DNA from: DASVBE01 sp963770375 | Lineage (GTDB): Bacteria; Actinomycetota; Actinomycetes; Streptosporangiales; Streptosporangiaceae | DNA: 64,000 nucleotides | Assembly (NCBI GenBank): GCA_963770375.1 | Contig: CAVYPM010000016.1 | Location: forward strand, 202,758 to 266,757 | Reading direction: 5' to 3' | In this document: piece by piece, positions 52,466-63,119 of the stretch | How positions within the stretch are numbered: position 1 is the first letter of the stretch | Layout: the number at the start of each line of letters is the position of its first letter | Made by a program: the position numbers and the translations under genes | The notes under the pieces: generated by a model | What the model was told of the DNA's origin: nothing | The model's input: the letters and a program-made list of their open reading frames with translations, nothing else | Databases searched by the model: none

Positions 52466-52477
52466 TACCGGCCGGTA
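52466..52477. promoter_or_regulatory. TetR-type operator candidate upstream of acyl-CoA operon
   Basis: TACCGGCCGGTA, a perfect 12-bp palindrome 33-44 bp before the acyl-CoA dehydrogenase ATG, in a 164-bp divergent gap. ACCGGCCGGT-like sites are typical of TetR regulators of lipid catabolism in actinobacteria. The same gap has a small A-rich tandem repeat (GAAAGCACCGG, about 52527-52558). Confidence 0.55.
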
Positions 52478-52597
52478 AGCAACTGCTGTCCGGTATGGCA
52501 CCACGCTACGGGCCGCCGGGGCCGCCGGAAAAGCACCGGGAAAGCACCGGAAAAAGCAGATGATCACACCCCGCACCCGGCCTATACCCTGCTGCGC

Positions 52598-54262
52598 ATG
52601 GGAACCATCACCGAGATCGCGGACCGGTACACCGAGCGGCTGGCCGAGCTGGACCCGGTGCAGGCCACCGAGGTCGGCATCGGCGGCCACGACGGGGAGC
52701 TGACCGACCTGAGCCCGGCGGGCTTCGCCGCCCGGGCCGATCTTGACCGGGCCACGATCGCCGAGCTCACCGCGGCCGGGGCGGCCACCGAGCGGGACCG
52801 GGTGGCCAGGGACGCGATGCTGGAGCGGCTCGGCCTGGCGGTGGAGCGGTACGACGCGGGTGACACCACCAGCGAGCTGAACGTGGCGGCCAGCTGGGTG
52901 CAGGGCATCCGGCAGGTGTTCGACCTGATGCCGGCCGGCACGCAGGAGGCGGCCCGCGACCACGCGGCCCGGCTGGCCGCGGTGCCCGCCGCCTACGCCG
53001 GCCTGCAGGAAACCCTGGCCGCCGCGGCCCGGGCCGGCCGGGTGGCCCCGGCCCGCCAGGTCCGCGAGGTGGCCCGGCAGTGCGCCGAGTGGACCGCGCC
53101 CGGGTCGGACTTCTACGCCGGGCTGGTGCGGCGGGTCGGCGACGGCAGCAGCGACGCGCTCCGGTCTGACCTGGACCGGGGCGCGGCGGCCGCCCGGGCC
53201 GCCACCGCCGGGCTGGGTGCGTTCCTGACGCGCGACCTGCTGCCGCTGGCCCCGGAGCAGGACGCGGCCGGGCGCGAGGTGTACGGCCGGGCGGCGCGGG
53301 CGTTCCTCGGCGCCACCGTGGACCTGGACGAGGCCTACCTGTGGGGCTGGGACGAGGTCCTGCGGATCGAGGCGGAGATGGACCGGGTGGCCGGCCAGAT
53401 CACCGGCGGCGGCACGGTGGACGACGCGGTGGCCGTGCTGGACGCCGACCCGGCCCGGGTCGTGCACGGCCGGGACCGGGGGAAGGCCTGGATGCAGGGC
53501 GTCGCCGACCAGGTGATCGAGAACCTGGACGGCCGGCACTTCGACATCCCGCCGCCCGCCCGGCGGATCGAGGCGATGATCTCGCCAACCGCGGACGGCG
53601 GCATCTACTACACGAACCCGAGCGAGGACTGGACCCGTCCGGGCCAGATGTGGTGGTCGCTGCCGGCCGGGGTGGACGAGTTCAGCACCTGGCGGGAGAT
53701 CACCACGATCCATCACGAGGGTGCGCCCGGGCATCACCTGCAGACCGCCCAGGTGCTGTACCTGTCTGCGGAGCTGAACCGCTGGCAGCGGATGATCTGC
53801 TGGGTGTCCGGGCACGGCGAGGGCTGGGCGCTGTACGCCGAGCGGCTGATGGATGAGCTCGGCTACCTGTCCGACCCCGGTGACCTGATGGGCCTGCTGG
53901 ACAGCCAGCTGCTGCGCGCGGTCCGGGTGGTGGTGGACCTCGGCGTGCACCTGTCCCTGCGGATACCCGGGGACTCGCGGTGGCGGCCGGGTGAGACCTG
54001 GGACGCCAGGGCGGCCTGGGAGTACCTCCGGGCCCGGTCCCAGACCAGCGACGCCATGCTGCGCTACGAACTCAACCGCTACCTGGGCTGGCCGGGGCAG
54101 GCGCCGTCGTACAAGCTCGGCGAGCGGATCTGGCTGCAGGCCCGGGCGGACGCCAGGGCCCGCGCGGGCGCGGCCTTCGACCTGAAGGAGTTCCACACCA
54201 AGGCACTGGCCCTGGGCTCGATCGGGCTCGACCCGCTGCGCGAGGCGCTGGCCCGGCTGTAA
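52598..54262 (+). CDS. DUF885-family metallopeptidase-like protein
   Basis: 554 residues, mostly helical. The zinc-binding signature of the family is TIHHEGAPGHHLQ at about residue 370, followed by SGHGEGWALYAERLMDELG, resembling an HExxH-class peptidase arrangement. Conserved closing LRYELNRYLGWPGQAPSYKLG. Family function is not established, though peptidase activity is widely presumed. No signal peptide. TATACC about 15 nt before the ATG could be a -10 element of a near-leaderless message. Confidence 0.9.
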   Translation: MGTITEIADRYTERLAELDPVQATEVGIGGHDGELTDLSPAGFAARADLDRATIAELTAAGAATERDRVARDAMLERLGLAVERYDAGDTTSELNVAASWVQGIRQVFDLMPAGTQEAARDHAARLAAVPAAYAGLQETLAAAARAGRVAPARQVREVARQCAEWTAPGSDFYAGLVRRVGDGSSDALRSDLDRGAAAARAATAGLGAFLTRDLLPLAPEQDAAGREVYGRAARAFLGATVDLDEAYLWGWDEVLRIEAEMDRVAGQITGGGTVDDAVAVLDADPARVVHGRDRGKAWMQGVADQVIENLDGRHFDIPPPARRIEAMISPTADGGIYYTNPSEDWTRPGQMWWSLPAGVDEFSTWREITTIHHEGAPGHHLQTAQVLYLSAELNRWQRMICWVSGHGEGWALYAERLMDELGYLSDPGDLMGLLDSQLLRAVRVVVDLGVHLSLRIPGDSRWRPGETWDARAAWEYLRARSQTSDAMLRYELNRYLGWPGQAPSYKLGERIWLQARADARARAGAAFDLKEFHTKALALGSIGLDPLREALARL

Positions 54263-54293
54263 TCAGCCCGCCGCGCGGTGTATCTCCCACACC

Positions 54294-55190
54294 TCAGGTG
54301 AGCAGCAGGCGGCCGATCCGGCGGGCGGCGATGATCAGGCCGACCAGCCCCATCACGGCCAGGTACGCGGCGGACCACAGCAGGGCCGGCCCGGCCGGGC
54401 CCAGCGTCAGCCCGCGCAGCAGCGCGATGCCCTGGTACAGCGGGGTGATCTCGACGAAGATCGCGACCGGCCGGGGGTACACCGACAGCGGGTAGAACGT
54501 GCTGGAGAACAGGAACATCGGCAGCGTGGCCAGGGTCACGTACTCGAAGTCCTGCCAGCTGCGCATGAACGTGGTGGCGGCCATGCCGGTGGCCGCGAAC
54601 GCGAACCCGATGAGCAGGACCACGCCGATGTCGAACACCGCGAGCGGCGAGTGGATCAGCCCCATGGCCAGCATCACGATCATGAACGCGACGCCGTACA
54701 GCGCGCCGCGCAGCAGCGCCCAGGAGATCTCGCCGAGCGCGATGTCGCCCGGCTGCATCGGGGTGGCCAGCGCCGCGTCGTAGAACTTGTCGTACTTCAG
54801 CCGGAAGAACACGTTGAAGGTGGAGTCGAAGATCGCGCCGTTCATCGCCGAGGTGGCCAGCAGGGCCGGGGCGACGAACGCGGCGTACGTGATCGGCCGG
54901 CCGTCCGCGCCGGTCAGGTCACCGACCAGGCGGCCCAGGCCGACGCCGAGGGACAGCAGGTAGAACAGCGGCTCGAGGAACCCGGACGCGAGGATCAGCC
55001 AGTTGTGCCCGTACACCCGGGCGTGCCGCTCGATCAGGTGCCGGCTGCCGCGCCCGCCGAACTGGCCGCGGGGCAGCCAGCCGACCGGTATCACGCGCAG
55101 CGCGGCCGCGGCCGCGGCCCGGCCCGGCGTGAGCCGGGCCGCCGGCGCGCTGGTGTCCGTCCTGGTGCCCGACGTCCTGGTGTCAGACAT
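54294..55190 (-). CDS. ABC-2 type exporter permease (NodJ/DrrB-like)
   Basis: 298 residues, six membrane helices after a ~60-residue cytosolic N-terminus. RHARVYGHNWLILASGFLEPLFYL and YDAALATPMQPGDIALGEISWALLR match the NodJ-like lipooligosaccharide or drug permeases. It overlaps the preceding permease gene by 8 nt; the two permeases and the ATPase make one exporter. Confidence 0.9.
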   Translation of the reverse strand: MSDTRTSGTRTDTSAPAARLTPGRAAAAAALRVIPVGWLPRGQFGGRGSRHLIERHARVYGHNWLILASGFLEPLFYLLSLGVGLGRLVGDLTGADGRPITYAAFVAPALLATSAMNGAIFDSTFNVFFRLKYDKFYDAALATPMQPGDIALGEISWALLRGALYGVAFMIVMLAMGLIHSPLAVFDIGVVLLIGFAFAATGMAATTFMRSWQDFEYVTLATLPMFLFSSTFYPLSVYPRPVAIFVEITPLYQGIALLRGLTLGPAGPALLWSAAYLAVMGLVGLIIAARRIGRLLLT

Positions 55191-56040
55191 ACAGCCTCCG
55201 CCGGTAGGTGCGGTGGCCCGCGTACAGCCCGGCCAGGGCCAGCGCGATCAGGTACGCGGTGTGCCCGAGGGACTCCAGGACGGGGATCTGGCCCAGCGTC
55301 AGCGACCGGCACAGCGCCACGCCGTGCCACAGCGGCGTCGCGTAGGCCACCGGCTGGGCCCACACCGGCAGCTGGCTGACCGGGAAGAACGTGCCGGAGA
55401 ACAGGAACAGCGGGATCAGCCCGAACCGGAACAGGTAGGCGAACGGGGAGTCCTTGGTCAGCGAGATCGCCCAGGCCTCGATCGGCGCCGCGAAGGCCAG
55501 CCCGGTCAGCACCGCGGCGGGCAGGGCCAGCACGGCCCACGGCGACTCGATCGCGCCGAACACGGCCATCACCACCATGAACGCCACGCAGTTCATGGCC
55601 AGCCGCAGGGTGGTGAACAGCAGGTGCCCGTGCAGCAGGTCCCGCGGGCGCAGCGGCGAGGACACCGCGGCCACGTAGGTGTGCCGCCACTTGACCGAGC
55701 CGAGCACCGGGTAGGTGGACTCGCCGATCGCGGTCTGCATCCCGGTGGCCGCCAGCAGCCCGGGGGCCAGGAAGGCCAGGTAGCTGACGCCGCCGAGCTG
55801 GGCGGTGCCGTGCTTGTTCACCAGGGTGCCCAGGCCCAGGCCGATCGAGCCGAGGTACAGCACCGGGTTCAGGAAGCTGGAGTAGGCCGAGCCGCGCCAG
55901 GTCCGCCGGTAGTTGACCAGCCAGTGCCGGAACTGGCGCAGCGCCATCTCCCACGGTCCAGCCTGCCCGGCCCGGTCCCGCTCGGCGGCGGTGGCGGCGG
56001 TGCCGGTGGTGGCAGTGCCCGTGCTGGTAGTGACCGTCAT
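55183..56040 (-). CDS. ABC-2 type exporter permease (NodJ/DrrB-like)
   Basis: 285 residues from ATG 56040, which shares its last base with the ATPase stop (TGATG). A Thr/Ala-rich leader is followed by six helices and the same WRHTYVAAVSSPLRPRDLLHGHL core seen in the partner permease. It is a sister of the downstream gene, so the transporter is probably a heterodimeric channel. Confidence 0.9.
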   Translation of the reverse strand: MTVTTSTGTATTGTAATAAERDRAGQAGPWEMALRQFRHWLVNYRRTWRGSAYSSFLNPVLYLGSIGLGLGTLVNKHGTAQLGGVSYLAFLAPGLLAATGMQTAIGESTYPVLGSVKWRHTYVAAVSSPLRPRDLLHGHLLFTTLRLAMNCVAFMVVMAVFGAIESPWAVLALPAAVLTGLAFAAPIEAWAISLTKDSPFAYLFRFGLIPLFLFSGTFFPVSQLPVWAQPVAYATPLWHGVALCRSLTLGQIPVLESLGHTAYLIALALAGLYAGHRTYRRRLYV

Positions 56041-56978
56041 CAGTCCTCCAGCCGGCGGCCGGTCAGCCGCAGGAAAACGTCTTCCAGCGTGCTGCGCCGG
56101 ACCAGCGAGGTCTGCGGCTCCAGGCCCAGGCCGCGCACGGCGGCCAGCGCCTCGTCCCCGTTGCGGACGTAGAGCAGGATCCGGTCGGCCAGCACCTCGG
56201 TGCGCTGCGCGCCCGCGTCGCCGACCTTCCCGGCGGCCTGCTCGTGATCGGCCGGGTCGAAGCGCAGCTCGAGCACCTCGGGGGTGGAGTACTGCTCGAT
56301 CAGCTGCCGCGGCGACCCCTCGGCGGCGATCTTGCCGCGGTCCATCACCACCAGCCGGTCGCACAGCTGCTCGGCCTCGTCCATGTAGTGCGTGGTCAGC
56401 ACCAGCGTCACGCCCTGCTGCTTGAGCCGGAACAGCCGGTCCCAGACCACGTGCCTGGCCTGCGGGTCGAGCCCGGTGGTCGGCTCGTCCAGGAGCAGGA
56501 TCTCCGGCTCGTTGATCAGCGACCGGGCGATCGTCAGCCGCCGTTTCATGCCGCCGGACAGCGGCTCGACCTCGTCGCCGGCCCGGTCGGAGAGCTGCAC
56601 GAAGTCCAGCAGCCGGGCTGTGCGCTCGCGGATCACGTCCCGCGGCAGGCCGAAGTAGCGGCCGTAGATCAGCAGGTTCTCCTGCACGGTCAGCTCGAGG
56701 TCGAGGGTGTCCTCCTGCGGGACCACGCCCAGCCGGGCCCGGATCTTCGGCCCGTCGGTGACCGGGTCGAGGCCGAGGATCGTCAGCTCTCCCCCGCTGG
56801 GCGGCGACACGCAGCCGATCATCCGCATCGTCGAGGACTTGCCCGCTCCGTTGGGCCCGAGGAAACCGAACGCCTCGCCCCGGCGGGTCAGCTCGAAGTC
56901 AATCCCGTCGACCGCGGTAAAGTTTCCGAAAGATTTGGTCAGCTTGCGGGCTCGGATGAGGGCTCCGGGATCACGCAT
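56040..56978 (-). CDS. ABC exporter ATP-binding protein (NodI/DrrA-like)
   Basis: 312 residues. Walker A GPNGAGKSS, Q-loop VVPQEDTLD, signature LSGGMKRRLTIAR, Walker B ILLLDEPTTGLDP, H-switch TTHYMDEAEQL, and a ~70-residue C-terminal domain typical of DrrA/NodI. First gene of a three-gene exporter operon; cargo (lipid, glycan or drug) not deducible. Confidence 0.93.
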   Translation of the reverse strand: MRDPGALIRARKLTKSFGNFTAVDGIDFELTRRGEAFGFLGPNGAGKSSTMRMIGCVSPPSGGELTILGLDPVTDGPKIRARLGVVPQEDTLDLELTVQENLLIYGRYFGLPRDVIRERTARLLDFVQLSDRAGDEVEPLSGGMKRRLTIARSLINEPEILLLDEPTTGLDPQARHVVWDRLFRLKQQGVTLVLTTHYMDEAEQLCDRLVVMDRGKIAAEGSPRQLIEQYSTPEVLELRFDPADHEQAAGKVGDAGAQRTEVLADRILLYVRNGDEALAAVRGLGLEPQTSLVRRSTLEDVFLRLTGRRLED

Positions 56979-57202
56979 TCCATAGACGCTACCTGCCGCA
57001 TCTGACGATTCCGAGCGGGTTTTCCGGCTACGGGTTCGGGTACGGATAGGGTCCGCTGGCGCGGCTGGCGGGCGGCCAGCTTTGGCCGTGCGGCCCGCTC
57101 TGGCTCGCGCCAGGCGGTAGCCTCGCTGGCATCGCCCCCGCAGCAGCCGGCCGGACCGCCCGCCGCGGCAGGCGTGGTCCCGGGTACACGAAAGGCGGCC
57201 AG

Positions 57203-57688
57203 GTGAGCTTCACCCGCAAGCTCTATCAGCGGTTCCAGCACCTGATTCACGAGCTGGCGAAGTTCGGCGTCGTCGGGATGATCGGCTTCGTCATCACCGA
57301 TGGCGGCACGAACCTGCTGCACGTCCGGCTTGGCATCGGGCCGCTCACCTCGAACGTGATCGCCACCGCCGTGGCGACCGCCTTCTCCTTCGCGGGCAAC
57401 CGGTGGTGGACCTTCCGGCACCGGGCGCGCACCCAGATCCACCGCGAGACGGTCATCTTCTTCGTGCTCAACGGCGTCGGCCTGGCCATCCAGCTGGCCT
57501 GCATCGGCTTCACCTACTACGTGCTGGGCATGACCGACCACCTGAGCTACAACATCGCGCTGGCCATCGGGATCGCGCTGGGCACGCTGTTCCGGTTCTG
57601 GTCGTACCGCAAGTGGGTCTGGGCGGCCAAGACCCAGGACCCTCCTCCGCCCCAGCGGGTACTGGTCCGCGACGGCGCCCCCCGCTAA
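57203..57688 (+). CDS. GtrA-family membrane protein
   Basis: 161 residues, four transmembrane helices. ELAKFGVVGMIGFVITDGGTN, FSFAGNRWWTFRHR and FRFWSYRKWVW are the GtrA pattern; the family is thought to move undecaprenyl- or polyprenyl-linked sugars during cell-surface glycosylation. GTG 57203 is the start. Hairpin GCCGGC-GAA-GCCGGC at 57690-57704 directly after the stop may end the transcript. Confidence 0.9.
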   Translation: MSFTRKLYQRFQHLIHELAKFGVVGMIGFVITDGGTNLLHVRLGIGPLTSNVIATAVATAFSFAGNRWWTFRHRARTQIHRETVIFFVLNGVGLAIQLACIGFTYYVLGMTDHLSYNIALAIGIALGTLFRFWSYRKWVWAAKTQDPPPPQRVLVRDGAPR

Positions 57689-57829
57689 CGCCGGCGAAGC
57701 CGGCAGAGCGAGCGCAGGGCCGCCGCGCTGTTTTCCCGACGAGCGATGAGGCGCGACGAAGGAGCGCCGAGGGAGTGAGGAGGGAAGGCAGCGCCTCGTC
57801 CAGCGGCCCGGAGCGAGCAAACTAGCACT

Positions 57830-60800
57830 GTGTACGTTGCGCTGCTTGGTCCCCTCGAGGTACGCGGCCCGGCAGGTTCCCTGGTGGAGGTGCGCGGCTC
57901 CCGGCTGCGCGCGCTGCTGATCCTGCTCGCGCTGGACGCCGGCCGGGTCGTGACGACGGGCCGGCTGACCGGCGCGCTGTGGGAGGACCAGTTCCCCGCG
58001 GCGGCGGCGAACGCGCTGCAGGCCCTGGTGTCCCGGCTGCGGCGGGCGCTGCCGGAGGCGGTGATCACCGCGCACCCGGCCGGCTATCAGCTGATGCTCG
58101 ACCCCGGCCAGGTCGACGTGGTCCAGTTCGAGCGGCTGGCCGCGGACGGTCACGCCGCGCTGCGCGATGACCCGGGCCGGGCCGCGCACCTGCTGCGCGA
58201 GGCGCTGGCCCTGTGGCGCGGCCCGGCGCTGGCCGACGTGGCGGAGGCCGATTTCGCCGCCGCGGCGATCGCCCGGCTGACCGAGCGGCGGCTGACCGCG
58301 ATCCAGGACCGGGTCGACGCGGACCTGCGGCTCGGCCCGGCCGCGCCGCTGGTCGCCGAGCTGGAGGGCCTGGTCGCGGCCTATCCCCTGCGTGAGCCGC
58401 TGATCGGCGCGCTGATGCGCGCGCTGGCCGCCTCCGGCCAGCCCGGCGCCGCGCTCGGGGTGTTCGAGCAGGCCCGCACCCGGCTGGCGGACGAGCTGGG
58501 CACCGGCCCGTCGCCCGCGCTGGCCGCGCTGCACCTGTCCATCCTGCGCGCCGGGGACCAGCCCGCGGCGCCGGACGGCCGCGGCCCGGCGGCTGCGTCC
58601 CCAGCTGGTGTTTCTTCATCTATTACGGTTCCGGGGGCGCGGGCCGGCGCATCCCGCCCGGGCCCCGCGCCGCCCGCTACCAACCTCCGCGCCGAGCTGA
58701 CCAGCTTCGTCGGCCGGGACACCGAGATCGCGGAGGTCCGCCAGCTGGTCGGCGCGCACCGGCTGATCACGCTGACCGGCCCCGGCGGCGCGGGCAAGAC
58801 AAGGCTGGCGGTGGAGGCGGGCCGGGCCGAGCTGCCTGCCATGCCGGGCGGCGTGTGGCTGGCCGAGCTGGCCCCGGTCACCGACCCGGCCGACGTACCG
58901 CAGGCCGTGCTGGCCGCGCTGGGCCTGCGGGAACGAGCGCTCGTGCTGTCCGGCCGCAGGCCGCCGGCGTGCCGCTGACGAGCCGGAGAGCCCGCTGGAG
59001 CCGGCTGGTCGGCGCGCTGTCCGCCCGGCAGGCGCTGCTCGTCCTCGACAACTGCGAGCACCTGCTGGACGCCGCCGCGGTGCTGGCCGACCAGGTGCTG
59101 GCGGCCTGCCCGCAGGTGCGCATCCTGGCCACGAGCCGGGAGCCGCTGAACATCACCGGGGAGATGCTGTGGCCGGTCGGGCCGCTGACGCTGCCGCCGG
59201 ACGGCCGGGAGCCGGTGCCCGCGGAGGTTGCCGCCTGCGCCTCGGTCCGGCTGCTCGTGCAGCGGGCCCGGGCGGCCCGGCCGGGCTTCGCGGTCACCGC
59301 GGCCAACGCGGCCGCGGTGGCCAGCATCTGCCGGGCGCTGGACGGCATGCCGCTGGCCATCGAGCTGGCCGCGGCCCGGCTGCGGGCCATGGCCCCTGAG
59401 CAGGTGGCGGCCCGTCTTGACGACCGGTTCCGGCTGCTGACCGGCGGCAGCCGGACGGCGATGCCCCGGCACCAGACGCTGCGCGCGGTGGTCGACTGGA
59501 GCTGGGATCTGCTCAGCGACGCCGAGCGGGCGGTGTGGCGGCGGTTCTCGGTGTTCGCCGGCGGCGCCGGGCTGACCGCCGCCGAGCAGGTCTGCGCGGG
59601 CGGTCCGGCGTCTCCCGCGGACGTGCTCGACCTGCTCACCGCGCTGGTGGAGAAGTCGCTGCTGACCGTGCGGGACGGGCCGGACGGGCCGCGCTACCTG
59701 ATGCTGGAGATCATCCGGGCGTACGGGCAGGAGCGACTGGCCGAGGCCGGCGAGCAGGACGCCACCCGGCAGGCGCACGCCTGTTACTTCCGGGGGCTGG
59801 CCGCCGCGGCGCGGGACGAGCTGCTCGCCGCCGATCAGCTGACCTGGCTGCGGCGGCTGGCCGCGGACCAGGACAACCTGCACACCGCGATCCGCGCCGC
59901 GGTGGCCGCCGGCGACGCGGACACCGCGCGTCGGGCTGGCCGGCGACCTGGGCTGGTACTGGTGGCTGCGCGGGCTCAAGGCCGAGGGCGCCGAGCTGAT
60001 CAGCGACGCGCTCACCGTGGCCGACGGCGCGGCGCGCCGAGCCGACCGCGGTGACCTGCACCATGGGCGCGCTGCTGACCATGGACGACGACGACAACCG
60101 ACCTGGCGGTGCAGAAGTTCCAGCGGGCCGCGGAGCTCGCCGCGCAGATCCCCGAGCCGTCCAACCCGGTGCTGCGGCTGGTCGGCCCGCTGGCCGCGGT
60201 GATCCACATCGCCGTCGGCATGCCGGTCGACAGGCCGTGCCGGGCAGACCCGCTCGACGGCGTTGCGGCCGACCCGAACCCGTGGATGCGCTCGGTGGCC
60301 CGGGTGATCCGCGGGCAGCATGGGGCTCAACTTCGGCCACGGCCACCACGAGGCCGAGGCCGATTTCCGGGCCGCGCTGGCCACGTTCCGTGAGATCGGC
60401 GAGCGGTGGGGAATGGCGTTCTCGCTGATCTCGGTGGCCACCCTGGCCATGTGGCGTGGCGACTTCACCGCCGCGGCCGCCGACATGCAGGAGGCGCTGG
60501 CGCTGACCAGCGAGCTCGGCACGACGGAGGACATGGTGTACTTCCGGCTCCAGCTGGCCCGCTGCTTCTGGCTGATCGGCGACCACGACCTGGCCCGGGC
60601 CACGATGGCGGAGGCGCGGGCCGAGGCCGAGCGGATCGGGCTGCCCAGCATGCTGTCGCTGGCCGCGCTGGTCGCCGCGGACCAGTACCGGCTCGACGGC
60701 GACCTGGCCGCGGCGCAGGAGGCGGTGGACACGGCCGCCGGGCTGCTGCCGCAGCAGAAGACCTCCCTGCAGCTCCGGGCCATGCTCGACACCGCGGCCG

Positions 60801-61147
60801 GGCTGATCGCCGTGGCCGCCGGTGACCTGGCCGCGGGCCGGGACAGGCTCACCACGGCGGTGACCACCGCGGTGGGCTCCAAGGACCGCCCGGTGATGGC
60901 CGCCGTGCTGATCGGCGTCGCGGACCTGGCCAGCCAGGACGGCGACGCGGACCGGGCGGCCCGGCTGCTGGGCGCGAGCATCATGGTGCGCGGCGCGGAG
61001 GACCGGTCCGCGCCGGACTTCCCCCGGGTCGCCCGCGCCGCCCGGGCCGTGCTCGGCGACGAGGCCTACGACGACGCGTTCGAGGCCGGCCAGTCCAGCA
61101 CGCTGGAGAGCGTGCTGGCGCTGGCCGGCCTCGGTCAGGGCAGTTAG
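57830..61147 (+). pseudogene. SARP/AfsR-like transcriptional regulator, broken by several frameshifts
   Basis: The parts of one ~1,100-residue protein appear in order: OmpR-type winged helix (residues 1-95, MYVALLGPLEVRG), BTAD domain (~100-245), NB-ARC ATPase with P-loop GPGGAGKT (317-324), LVLDNCEHLLDAAAV, GMPLAIELAAARL and VVDWSWDLL, then TPR-like repeats to 61147. The frame changes near 58940, 59930, 60030-60100 and 60320. SARP regulators activate secondary-metabolite clusters. As read, only the first 382 residues (BTAD plus P-loop) would be made. Five or so breaks suggest either poor local sequence or a decayed gene. Confidence 0.82.
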
Positions 61148-61164
61148 CCGGGCGGCGCCCCGGG

Positions 61165-61985
61165 TCACGTGCGGCGGCGGAAGGCCCGCACCGCCAGCGG
61201 CGCGAACACCGCCGTGATCCCGGCCGCCCAGAGCAGCGACTGCAGCAGCGGCGTGGCGACCGGGCCGGACACCAGCAGCCCGCGGGTCGCGTCGGCCAGC
61301 AGGGTGACGGGGTTGGCCTTCGACCCAGGCCTGCAGCGCAGCCCGGCATCGAGGCGGTCCTGACGAACGCGTCGCTGGTGAAGGTCAGCGGGAACAGGAC
61401 CACGAAGCCGAAGATCTGCACCTTCTCCGGGCTGGCCGCGACCATGCTGACCAGCACGATGATCCAGGACACGGCCAGGGAGAAGGTCAGCAGCAGGAGG
61501 AACGCGCCCAGCACCGACAGCGGGGTGGTGCCGACCCGGAAGCCCAGGGCCGCGCCGACGCCCATCAGCAGCGCGACGGCCCAGGCCTGCTTGACCACGT
61601 CGGCCAGGATCCGGCCGGTCAGCGGGGCGAACCGGGCGATCGGCAGCGTGCGCAGCCGGTCGAGGAAGCCCTTGTCCAGGTCGGTGGACAGGCCCGATCC
61701 CGGTGTTCAGCGTGGCGAACAGCGCGTTCTGCACGATGATGCCGGGCAGCGCGAACATGAGGTAGGAGTGCGGCGACCCGGAGATCGCGCCGCCGAACAC
61801 GAAGGTGAACAGCAGGACGAACATCACCGGCTGGATGCTGAAGTCGAGCAGCTCCCCCGGGTTGTGCTTGATCGACACCAGGGTCCGCCAGGCGAGCGAG
61901 AAGCTCTGCCGCAGGCCCTGGCCGGGGCTGACCCGCGGGGCCAGCCGCGGCGGCCGCGGCACGCGGTGGGCGCGATGGCGGTCAT
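61165..61985 (-). pseudogene. DrrB-like ABC-2 exporter permease, frameshifted
   Basis: N-terminal region (LRQSFSLAWRTLVSIKHNPGELLDFSIQ, VMFVLLFTFVFGGAI, YLMFALPGIIVQNALFATL) and C-terminal region (NPVTLLADATRGLLVSG) share one frame, while the middle (VVKQAWAVALLMGVGAALGF to FVVLFPLTFTSDAFV) is in another, giving breaks near 61690 and 61330. ATG 61985 overlaps the ATPase stop as ATGA but is itself out of frame with the rest, implying a third indel near 61965. Family: daunorubicin-resistance DrrB permeases. Confidence 0.85.
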
Positions 61986-62981
61986 GCCAGGCTCCTCTCC
62001 GGCGCGAGGCCGGTCTCCGGCTGGCCGGCGCCCGGGTCGCCCGGGTTCGCCGGCGCGTGGCCGGTCAGCGACAGGAACACGTCGTCCAGGCTGGGACGGC
62101 GCAGGTTGAGCTCGGCCACGACCACGCCGGCCTCGTCCAGGCGGCGGACGATCGCGGGCATCAGCTCCGGGTCGGGCAGCGGCGCGGCCGCGACCCCGCC
62201 CTGGACCTCGGGCTCGGACCGGGTGAACGCGGCCAGGACGGAGACGGCGTCGGGCAGGTCCGGGCCGGGTCGGCCGGGCGGACGGCCAGCGTCTGCGCGC
62301 CGGTGCGGGCCTTGAGCTGCTCCGGCGTGCCGTTGGCGATCACCAGGCCGTGGTCGACCACCGCGATGTCCGCGGCGAACTGGTCGGCCTCCTCCAGGTA
62401 CTGGGTGGTGAGCAGGACGGTGACGCCGCTGTCGGCCAGCCGGGCCACGATGTCCCACATCTCGTTGCGGCTGAGCGGGTCGAGCCCGGTGGTGGGCTCG
62501 TCCAGGAACAGGATCCGCGGGCGGCTGACCAGGCTGGCGGCCAGGTCCAGGCGCCGGCGCATGCCGCCGGAGTAGGTCTTGACGGCCCGGCTGGCCGCGT
62601 CGTCGAGCCGGAAGCTCGGCCAGCAGCTCGCTGGCGCGGGCCCTGGCCTGCGGCCGGGACATCCCGGTCAGCCGGCCGATCAGCAGCAGGTTCTCCTGGC
62701 CGGTCAGCGATCTCGTCCAGGGAGGCGTACTGCCCGGTCAGGCCGATCAGCTGACGGACCTGGTGGGCGTGGGTGACCACGTCGTGGCCGCCGACGCTGG
62801 CGTGCCCGCCGTCCGGGCGGATCAGCGTGGCCAGAATCCGCACGGCGGTGGTCTTGCCGGCCCCGTTCGGCCCGAGCAGGCCGAACACCGTGCCGGTGCG
62901 AACCTCGAGGTCTACGCCCGCCAGCGCGACGGTGTCGCCGTACCGCTTGGTCAGGCCTTCGGCAATGATCGAGTAGCTCAT
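61982..62981 (-). pseudogene. DrrA-like ABC exporter ATP-binding protein, frameshifted
   Basis: Starts MSYSIIAEGLTKRYGDTVAL at ATG 62981, with Walker A GPNGAGKTT. The frame breaks near 62705 (after YASLDE), again near 62610, and near 62270; between them signature YSGGMRRRLDLAASL, Walker B ILFLDEPTTGLDP and TTQYLEEADQFA are intact in another frame. The ending SLDDVFLSLTGHAP is canonical DrrA. With the downstream permease it forms a drug-type exporter beside the SARP gene. Confidence 0.87.
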
Positions 62982-63119
62982 GGTTCGTACTCTGGCGGGG
63001 TCGCCTGACATGCCGGGCAGGCGGCGCTGACACCGCTGACAGGACGCTGACACGCGTTAATACGGGCTGGCGCGGGGCGCGGCGGGTGGGCCGCAAGCAC
63101 CGTAATCCTAAAGCTGTGA

